The notes under the pieces are model-generated. The model saw nothing but the letters and a program-made list of their open reading frames with translations, ran no database searches and was not told the origin of the DNA. The translations under genes were made by a program, and so were the position numbers. Below, piece by piece: positions 1 through 4,879 of a stretch of 6,277 nucleotides of DNA. The stretch's first letter is position 1; each line of letters begins with the position of its first letter. Origin of the DNA: CAZGYE01 sp964530165 (lineage in GTDB: Bacteria; Planctomycetota; Planctomycetia; Planctomycetales; Planctomycetaceae); NCBI GenBank assembly GCA_964530165.1, contig CAZGYE010000320.1, positions 1-6,277 on the forward strand. Direction: 5' to 3'.

Positions 1-2344
1 CCCATGTCCAGATCCAAACGTGATCCTTCACGGGCAGAATGCCTTCGACCATGGCGATGGGCAATCCCTTTTGTCCGGGAAGCCAGGTCGTCCACTTACC
101 GGTCGTCAAATTGAGAGCGGCAATGCCAGAATAGCGGGTGGTAAACCACAGACGGTCCTTGCCAACAGCGGCGTGCAAAATGCGGCCGGAAAGCCCTGTT
201 TCCTCAGCGGAGTCGATGTGGACCCTGAAGGAAAGATGACCCGAGGAGGCCGTGTTCCGTTCGACTTCCGCCCTGACAATCTGATCCGTCCCGCCGAAGA
301 AGACCTGGCGGCCGGCGGAAGCCACACACCAGCTCCACAGAGGAGCCGGAGCCGGTAACTGATGCCACTTCCCCCCCAGGAACACGGATGGTCGCCGCCC
401 CATCGCACTGATCCACAGGCCGTTTGGGGTTGAGGCGATTCCCGTGACACGCCCCGACCATTCGGGGACCGGCTTTGTAGCCAGTTCGCCTGCACGCCGA
501 TGAGTGTAGGTCTTCCAGCCGTTGGTGCGGCGGTCAAAGACCGCAACGCCTTCTCCCTGTTCTACATTTCCCTCGCGGGCCGTCCCGAGTGCTGTCAGCC
601 AGACGCGATCTTTCCAAACCATCGCATCCGTGAACATCTTCGGCTTGAACAGCTTGTCCGCTCGGCCGGGATCCGGAAAGTCGCTGATCCGATTCGACCC
701 AGGTGAAAAACGGAAGAAGTGCCCGCGCACCAACCCCTCGATCTTGTCTGCATGAGGCAGCAATTTGATGACGGCCTGACCGGTGATGTCGGCAGTCCAG
801 GGTGTGCGGTCCGGATTGGCAAAGGGAATTGGCTTGACGCGCCTCTTGTTGTCGACGTGAGCAATCGCCACTTCGGATCGCTCCATCGGGCACAGCCCGA
901 TCCAGACGCCGCCGGTTTTGTCGGGCAGGATGGCGGTGATCCACTCGCCGGGCAGACTTCCGACATCGGTGACGCTCTGCCAGACGTCTGGTTTCTGCTC
1001 GCGAGGGTTTGCCTGCTTGCGAACGGACTTCTCCCATTGGGGATGATGCTTCAACAGCAAAACAGCCCGCGCGTAGGAATCGACGGGAACGTGCTCGATG
1101 ACGAGCTGCTGCCCCTCCATGTGGTACGGCAAATCGTGCAAGCGGCCCGTAATCAGGTCGATCGCAACCGGGTAGCGGTACGCCGTGGTTCCCAGGGTCA
1201 GACGTGCCGTCACACCGGATGGGCCGTGGAACCGCCAGTTGAACTTCCGCGGACCATACCACAGACACAACAACAGCGTCTGGTCGTTGCGAAAAGAACG
1301 CACCCAAACTCGCCGGTCCTGCACATCCCAGCCGGGACCGGTTTCGACGGCAAGCTTCGCCGGCGATTGCGGAACGCGCCACTCCATTGGCAGGTGGCCC
1401 TGGAGCATCACGTCCACGGACAACTTGCGGTCCGGGGGGAGATCGCGGCCCACAAATTGGCAGAGAGTTTGCAGACCCGCATAGTTGGCCGTCAGCATTC
1501 CATCCATCCGCAGCATACCGAACTGACCGGCCCAATCGATCAGTTTGTAAAGGTTGATTAGTTCCGCACCGCAGAAGTAAAAGTCGATTAAGTGCTTTTG
1601 ATGCTTGTGCAGTGCGCTGCCGCCGTTGCCGAACTGTTGTAAAGGCGCCAGAAAGAGTTTCATGTGATGTTTTCCGGCCAGTTCCCGCATCCGGCCGAAT
1701 AATTGCTTCGCCCCGCCCCAGGTAAAGTAACCGTAGGATGCGTAATCAATAGCGTCTGCCAACCCCACGTCCAAACAGTGCGCGAAGTACCTTGCCGTGT
1801 GCTCGTCTCCCAGATCATCCATAATCAGCTTCGCCTGCGGATCAGCGCGGCGGAGCATCACCGAGGCGGCTCGCATTCGTTTGACGAAATCGAGCGGCTT
1901 CACATGCGCGTTGTTCGGCTCATCGCCGTCGGTCTGGTAGTATTGGACCTCTCCTTTGTACCTCGCAATGAGCTGATGGAACCGCTTTGGATTTCTCGGC
2001 AGGCCCGAGAAAATCACCAAGTCCAGGCCCAACTTCCGGCTCAGCGGAATGATCACTGCCGGATCGGATTGCGGCAGCTTGGCATGTCCCAGCCCGATGT
2101 CGGCCAGCAGATGCACCAACTCAACCGCTGGCAGCTCATTGTGAGCGAAGACCCCGAAAGGGTTGTCGGTTTGTAAGGCCGGCCGCGGATCGTAGACATG
2201 GGCCGCCTCACGCACATCCGCCGGCAATTCAGAGAAGCCAACCCCCTGCTCCGCCCCTCCCGGTGCTGCCGTCAATAACAATCCCACAACCGCAACAAGG
2301 ACGATCCAGCAAAGTCTGGCCGCCATTGGTGTTGCACAAGCCAT
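1..2344 (-). CDS. Secreted TIM-barrel-like plus beta-propeller protein, 3' end beyond window
   Basis: This minus-strand frame stays open from an ATG at 2344 to the window edge, giving 781 codons with no stop, so the C-terminus is missing. The start follows a strong Shine-Dalgarno site. Residues 1-31 look like a Sec signal peptide: a hydrophobic run at about 12-27, then Ala-rich sequence ending near GGAEQ. Residues 62-265 alternate strand- and helix-like segments as in a TIM barrel: GVFAHN, LDLVIFSG, a fourth strand ending YQTDGDEPNN (135-145), KLIMDD, DYASYGYF and KLFLAP. The DEP at 141-143 resembles the NEP acid/base motif of clan GH-A hydrolases, but no Glu follows the presumed seventh strand (LAPLQQF), so catalysis is uncertain. 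Residues 345-432 look like a beta-sandwich. From about 455 on, blade-like units recur (GGVWIG 478, DRVWLT 579, NGLWIS 641, DRLWFT 730, DHVWIW 774), as in regulator-type or WD40-like propellers. I see this architecture but do not recognise a named family. Substrate and role are unknown; an exported carbohydrate-related role fits the fucosidase next door. Confidence 0.85.
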   Translation of the reverse strand, partial: MACATPMAARLCWIVLVAVVGLLLTAAPGGAEQGVGFSELPADVREAAHVYDPRPALQTDNPFGVFAHNELPAVELVHLLADIGLGHAKLPQSDPAVIIPLSRKLGLDLVIFSGLPRNPKRFHQLIARYKGEVQYYQTDGDEPNNAHVKPLDFVKRMRAASVMLRRADPQAKLIMDDLGDEHTARYFAHCLDVGLADAIDYASYGYFTWGGAKQLFGRMRELAGKHHMKLFLAPLQQFGNGGSALHKHQKHLIDFYFCGAELINLYKLIDWAGQFGMLRMDGMLTANYAGLQTLCQFVGRDLPPDRKLSVDVMLQGHLPMEWRVPQSPAKLAVETGPGWDVQDRRVWVRSFRNDQTLLLCLWYGPRKFNWRFHGPSGVTARLTLGTTAYRYPVAIDLITGRLHDLPYHMEGQQLVIEHVPVDSYARAVLLLKHHPQWEKSVRKQANPREQKPDVWQSVTDVGSLPGEWITAILPDKTGGVWIGLCPMERSEVAIAHVDNKRRVKPIPFANPDRTPWTADITGQAVIKLLPHADKIEGLVRGHFFRFSPGSNRISDFPDPGRADKLFKPKMFTDAMVWKDRVWLTALGTAREGNVEQGEGVAVFDRRTNGWKTYTHRRAGELATKPVPEWSGRVTGIASTPNGLWISAMGRRPSVFLGGKWHQLPAPAPLWSWCVASAGRQVFFGGTDQIVRAEVERNTASSGHLSFRVHIDSAEETGLSGRILHAAVGKDRLWFTTRYSGIAALNLTTGKWTTWLPGQKGLPIAMVEGILPVKDHVWIWTW

Positions 2345-2350
2345 CGGTTC

Positions 2351-2360
2351 TCCTCCTCCT
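2351..2360 (-). promoter_or_regulatory. Strong ribosome binding site of the barrel/propeller gene
   Basis: On the minus strand the sequence AGGAGGAGGA sits six bases before the ATG at 2344. This extended purine run fits the anti-Shine-Dalgarno sequence and decides the start over the in-frame ATG six codons downstream (residue 7). No convincing promoter is visible between this site and the inverted-repeat element whose edge lies at 2396. Confidence 0.8.
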
Positions 2361-2395
2361 ATGAATTGTGTCTACTCCGGGAATTGTGATTTCTC

Positions 2396-2577
2396 GAAAG
2401 GAAAAGGGGATAAGTCCAATTATTGACAAGTCGTACTGGCCGTGATCGGGTCGCGGCATGTCACGCACTGCTCGCATCGCGCCTGGGGGGGATGGTTTTT
2501 CATGTCCTGAATCGGGGCAATCACCGAATGCCGATCTTTGAGCAGTACGAATATTGGACTTATCCCCTTTTCTTTTC
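2396..2577. mobile_element. Small inverted-repeat element carrying a transposase remnant
   Basis: The bases at 2396-2420 and 2553-2577 are inverted copies matching at 24 of 25 positions. The uninterrupted core is 20 bases and contains GGGGATAAGTCCAAT. Just inside, CGTACTG (2432-2438) and CAGTACG (2543-2549) pair again after a small offset. The 182-base unit encloses the first residues of a REP-associated tyrosine transposase (plus strand, from 2458), and the right repeat cuts into its reading frame. This looks like an internally deleted, non-autonomous derivative of a transposase-bearing element. I see no target-site duplication (ttctc on the left, cgcaa on the right), which is expected for Y1 (HUH) transposition but leaves the exact borders uncertain. 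Alternatively the repeats could be a bidirectional hairpin unrelated to mobility. Confidence 0.55.
2458..2545 (+). pseudogene. REP-associated tyrosine transposase, frameshifted N-terminal fragment
   Basis: From the ATG at 2458 the plus strand reads MSRTARIAPGG. It then shifts by one base within a run of seven G (2485-2491) and continues as MVFHVLNRGNHRMPIFEQ. Joined, these give the characteristic start of REP-associated Y1 transposases (RAYT, IS200-like superfamily): a short basic leader, GG, an [HF]HV-x-x-RG core and an RxxIF-type segment. The HUH and catalytic Tyr regions, which would follow roughly 60-120 residues further on, are absent because the right inverted repeat begins at 2553. With six G instead of seven the frame would be continuous. 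The gene is dead twice over, by frameshift and by truncation. Family recognition is from motif memory over only about 29 residues. Confidence 0.6.
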
Positions 2578-2697
2578 CGCAAAAACCACCACAAACAATT
2601 TGCGAAGTATTGGAAGTCAGTCAACGCGTCACGTCGCAAGACATTCGAGCGACACCTCGAAAAAGCCGGTGATGCGGTCTCTGCGTTCGACAGCTGA
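2578..2697 (+). pseudogene. Possible C-terminal fragment of an unidentified protein
   Basis: Directly after the right inverted repeat, the plus strand reads 39 residues in one frame (beginning FRKNHHKQF if the last codon of the repeat is counted, and ending GDAVSAFDS), closed by TGA at 2695. The segment has a charged, helix-like composition (RRKTFERHLEKAG) and more G/C than A/T at third codon positions, as expected of a coding remnant. It has no start codon of its own, and its frame hits a stop at 2539 within the element, so it could be the tail of a gene interrupted or eroded by that insertion. I do not recognise the family. It may equally be chance. Confidence 0.25.
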
Positions 2698-2719
2698 ATG
2701 GAGTTGGGGATGAGTTACT

Positions 2720-2795
2720 GTAGGTCAGGCGCTTGCCTGACGCTGTTGAGGTACGATGTCGCACGCCTCAAATGTCAGGCAGGAGCCTGACCTAC
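2720..2795. repeat. REPIN: two inverted GTAG-headed REP hairpins, family 1
   Basis: The left unit is GTAG (2720-2723) followed by a perfect 7-bp hairpin, GTCAGGC-GCTT-GCCTGAC (2724-2741). The right unit is the same on the other strand: hairpin GTCAGGC-AGGA-GCCTGAC (2774-2791), then CTAC (2792-2795). Over 22 bases the arms match at 20 positions. The spacer adds a further inverted pair, TTGAGG (2746-2751) and CCTCAA (2766-2771), so the whole 76 bases can fold as one long cruciform. A GTAG tetranucleotide at the foot of a hairpin is the recognition signature of REP sequences processed by RAYT transposases, and an inverted pair is a REPIN. It lies 20 bases past the fucosidase stop codon, where it could also protect or terminate that mRNA. 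Confidence 0.8.
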
Positions 2796-2815
2796 TTACC
2801 TTCCTTGCGGTAGCA

Positions 2816-4564
2816 TCACCGAGCCGGCTTCGACCGAAACAATTGGAACTCGCCGACTAGCGGGTTGATTGTCGTGTCCAACACCTGCAACCGCACGTAC
2901 CGGGCGGTCACTGGCGGGAACTCGATGGTGACGTCCTCTCCGATCGTCGTCCCCGAATGAAAAGTCTGCCACTCCTCTCCCTGCTTTGCCTGCAGCTCGA
3001 ACTTGCGAATCCGCTCGTACGGCTCGTTGAGCCATGCGCGGTCAAAAGCGTACGGCTTCCCCAGGTCGACCTCCAGCCACGCGGACTTGATGCCGGGATT
3101 GAAGGTCCAGCCGCTTCGCGGGTCGCCGTCCACCGCGTTGGCCGGGCGGTAGTGGCGGGCGGCCTGGGGATTGAGATCATACACGTGCGAGGTCGTCACC
3201 TTGCAACCGTACGTCAACGGCCCCCACTGCTCGATGTGCAACGGTTCCATTTCCGCTGCCGAACTGTCGAGGTGGAGAACGATGATGGTGTCCAAGTCGT
3301 GTCGGTGTTCGCTGGGGACATGGACTTCGATCCCTTTTTCAGTCTGCTTGAGCGTGGCCGTGCCGCCGGTCAGCAGCGTGTGCGAGACGACCTTCTGCTC
3401 AATGGCCGGAAGCAGCAGAGTGTCTTCGTACCATTTCAGCACATGCACATAGACCGTTTTGCCTTTTCGTGTGCTCATGCAGTTCAGTCCCCAAAACGGT
3501 CCGCCGCGGGTGCCGTAAATGCTCTCGCCGTTTTGCTGTAGCCATTGGCCGATTTCCCGAAACCGCTCGGCTTGACGGGGCTCGATTCGGCCGTCCGGCA
3601 TGGGGTCGGTGTTCAGAGCGAGGTTCCCGTTGCGTCCCACACACGTCACCAATACGTCGATGCACTCTTTGAGCGACTTGATCTTGTCGTCGGGCTTCCA
3701 GGACCACTGTGTGCCCAGCGTCATGCAGGTTTCCCAGGGGCGCTCGAGCTGGAAGGCGCCGATGCGTTGTTCGGGAGTATCGAAATCGCCCGGCAGCCCG
3801 CAGCGATTGTTGATGATCAGCCACGGCTGAAGCGTGCGCATCGTCTTGAACAGTTTCACCGTGTCCCAATCTTCGGGCTTTCCGCCCAGATCGAACCACA
3901 CGCCGTCGATTCGACCATAGTTCCCCAGCAGCTCGCGCAGTTGTCCGTGCAGATACTTGATGTAGCGGTGATGGTTTTTCGTCCGGTAGTCGGGATGGTG
4001 CCAGTCGGGCTGCGAGTAGTACACAATCAGTTTGAGGCCTGCGGCGTGACAGGCTTCAGCGATGTCGGCCATCACGTCATGTTTCCAGGCTGATTCGGTC
4101 CCTGTGCTTTTGTAGTCGGTGAGCTTGGAATCATACAGGCAGAACCCGTCGTGGTGCTTGACCAGGAAAATCATGTACTTCGCACCGGCGTCTTGGGCGA
4201 TCTGCACCCACCGCCGGGCGTCGAACTTGTCCGGTTTCCACTTCTTGTACAGATTGTCGTAGACGTCGACGGGTGTCGGCCCTTGACCTTCCCGCACACG
4301 AAACTCGCCGCCTCGCGGCGCACCGCGCGACCAGCCGATCTCCAAACCGGTCAGGCTCACCGGTCCCCAGCAGACAAACATGCCAAAACGCATATTCTGC
4401 CACCCTTCGACGACCTCGGGCTTGGCCGTGAGCATGTCCCATTCGACTTTTGACTTGTCCTCGGCAGCGAGTAGTACCGAGGCGGAAGTCATCAACACAG
4501 CGCTACAGCAGACGATGGTGTGCGGCCACCAGCGGGCAAGCGTGCCACGGCTTCTGATTGACAT
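2816..4564 (-). CDS. Exported GH29 alpha-L-fucosidase with F5/8 type C domain
   Basis: This 582-residue exo-glycosidase is predicted to release alpha-L-fucose from glycans by a retaining mechanism. Residues 1-34 form a signal peptide (Arg-rich start, hydrophobic 16-33, cleavage likely after LLAA), so it acts in the periplasm or outside. The GH29 barrel spans about 40-350: FGMFVCWG (60-67), KHHDGF (136-141), YYSQPDWHHPDY (182-193), then VWFDLGG with the expected nucleophile Asp225. INNR (Arg254) and DFDTPEQ follow, with Glu265 the best acid/base candidate. A beta-sandwich occupies about 355-435. Residues about 445-577 (AVDGD, SAWLEVDLG, ARYVRLQV) form an F5/8 type C/CBM32-like domain, probably glycan-binding. 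The His of the usual FIHWG fucose-pocket motif is Cys65 here. The ATG at 4564 is supported by AAGGAG seven bases upstream. REPIN-like repeats bracket the gene. The exact linkage cleaved cannot be read from sequence. Confidence 0.93.
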   Translation of the reverse strand: MSIRSRGTLARWWPHTIVCCSAVLMTSASVLLAAEDKSKVEWDMLTAKPEVVEGWQNMRFGMFVCWGPVSLTGLEIGWSRGAPRGGEFRVREGQGPTPVDVYDNLYKKWKPDKFDARRWVQIAQDAGAKYMIFLVKHHDGFCLYDSKLTDYKSTGTESAWKHDVMADIAEACHAAGLKLIVYYSQPDWHHPDYRTKNHHRYIKYLHGQLRELLGNYGRIDGVWFDLGGKPEDWDTVKLFKTMRTLQPWLIINNRCGLPGDFDTPEQRIGAFQLERPWETCMTLGTQWSWKPDDKIKSLKECIDVLVTCVGRNGNLALNTDPMPDGRIEPRQAERFREIGQWLQQNGESIYGTRGGPFWGLNCMSTRKGKTVYVHVLKWYEDTLLLPAIEQKVVSHTLLTGGTATLKQTEKGIEVHVPSEHRHDLDTIIVLHLDSSAAEMEPLHIEQWGPLTYGCKVTTSHVYDLNPQAARHYRPANAVDGDPRSGWTFNPGIKSAWLEVDLGKPYAFDRAWLNEPYERIRKFELQAKQGEEWQTFHSGTTIGEDVTIEFPPVTARYVRLQVLDTTINPLVGEFQLFRSKPAR

Positions 4565-4571
4565 TGTCGAT

Positions 4572-4577
4572 CTCCTT
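4572..4577 (-). promoter_or_regulatory. Ribosome binding site of the fucosidase gene
   Basis: AAGGAG on the minus strand lies seven bases before the ATG at 4564, a standard spacing. It supports this start, which also gives a complete signal peptide. The edge of the upstream hairpin pair (4594) is only about 16 bases further upstream. Confidence 0.75.
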
Positions 4578-4593
4578 GGGTGTAAACATTAGG

Positions 4594-4657
4594 GCAGCTG
4601 AATTCGCAAGAATTTAGCCATCTCCGGTGAAAACTGAACTTTTGCAAGTTCAGCTAC
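4594..4657. repeat. REPIN-like pair of inverted hairpins, family 2
   Basis: Read on the minus strand, GTAG (4657-4654) heads a perfect 8-bp hairpin, CTGAACTT-GCAA-AAGTTCAG (4653-4634). Read on the plus strand, the related tetranucleotide GCAG (4594-4597) heads CTGAATTC-GCAA-GAATTTAG (4598-4617), with one G-T wobble. The two units share the CTGAA stem start and the same GCAA loop, and face each other across 16 bases. This is the same plan as the 2720-2795 element but with a different stem sequence, so it is a second REP family. On the minus strand hairpin 4653-4634 is followed by TTTT (4633-4630), so it may also act as a weak intrinsic terminator for the UbiD gene or fold in the leader of the fucosidase mRNA. 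Confidence 0.65.
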
Positions 4658-4685
4658 CCACAAATTCAAACTTGACGCAGCACTA

Positions 4686-4714
4686 GAAATATCCCGTCAG
4701 ATGGCGGGCGTCAA
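4686..4714 (-). promoter_or_regulatory. Possible sigma70-type promoter for the fucosidase gene
   Basis: On the minus strand TTGACG (4714-4709) is followed by exactly 17 bases and then TATTTC (4691-4686), a fair match to -35 and -10 boxes. Transcription would start near 4679, giving a leader of about 115 bases that includes the hairpin pair at 4594-4657. The spacer contains an imperfect palindrome, CCCGTC-AGAT-GGCGGG (4693-4708), which could be an operator. Planctomycete promoters are poorly defined, so this is tentative. Confidence 0.3.
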
Positions 4715-4800
4715 CACTCTCATTTCTATTAGTTTCGTGACGCCTTCGTCTTGGTGCGCTGACTGGCACCTGGCCCTAATTATAAGCTGGACTGGCAGGT

Positions 4801-4830
4801 GCGACGGGTGGCGACGGGTGACGGGTGGCG
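4801..4830. repeat. Short tandem repeat of GCGACGGGTG
   Basis: Two perfect head-to-tail copies of GCGACGGGTG (4801-4810, 4811-4820) are followed by ACGGGTGGCG, so ACGGGTG occurs three times in 27 bases. The repeat begins 50 bases downstream of the UbiD stop codon. Between it and 4658 I see only a direct repeat of GACTGGCA (4761-4768, 4790-4797), the possible promoter, and no gene. It may be replication slippage or a fragment of a dispersed intergenic repeat. Confidence 0.6.
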
Positions 4831-4879
4831 GGGCCTGAGCGACCAACGGGAGCGTGGCCCCGTGCTTGCCGTTGCGAGT

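Noticed and set aside
534..1535. Long minus-strand open frame of 333 codons
   Set aside because: It overlaps the barrel/propeller gene in another frame, is rich in Arg, Ser, Gly and Pro without family motifs, and has no ribosome site. The true frame here runs uninterrupted from 2344.
719..1561. Plus-strand open frame of 280 codons
   Set aside because: It is antisense to the barrel/propeller gene, with no recognisable domain or start signal, and is explained by G/C-rich codon structure of the opposite strand.
2229..2639. Minus-strand open frame of 136 codons
   Set aside because: It runs antisense through the transposase remnant, across the inverted repeats and into the start of the barrel/propeller gene in the wrong frame. 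Its sequence has no protein-like pattern.
2720..2795. Intrinsic terminator as the sole explanation of the hairpins past the fucosidase gene
   Set aside because: There is no T-run after either hairpin on the minus strand, and the paired GTAG-headed layout is better explained as a REPIN, although it may still affect transcript ends.
2396..2795. CRISPR array
   Set aside because: The repeats are two inverted pairs of different sequence, not a regularly spaced series of direct repeats with unique spacers.
4131..4442. Minus-strand open frame inside the fucosidase gene
   Set aside because: Wrong-frame shadow of the GH29 barrel. It is Arg-rich, with no motifs and no ribosome site.
4779..4784. Perfect TATAAT on the minus strand as a promoter
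   Set aside because: No -35-like hexamer lies 15-19 bases upstream (the sequence there is the ACGGGTG repeat), so a chance match in an A/T patch is likelier. TTGACG-N17-TATTTC is the better candidate.
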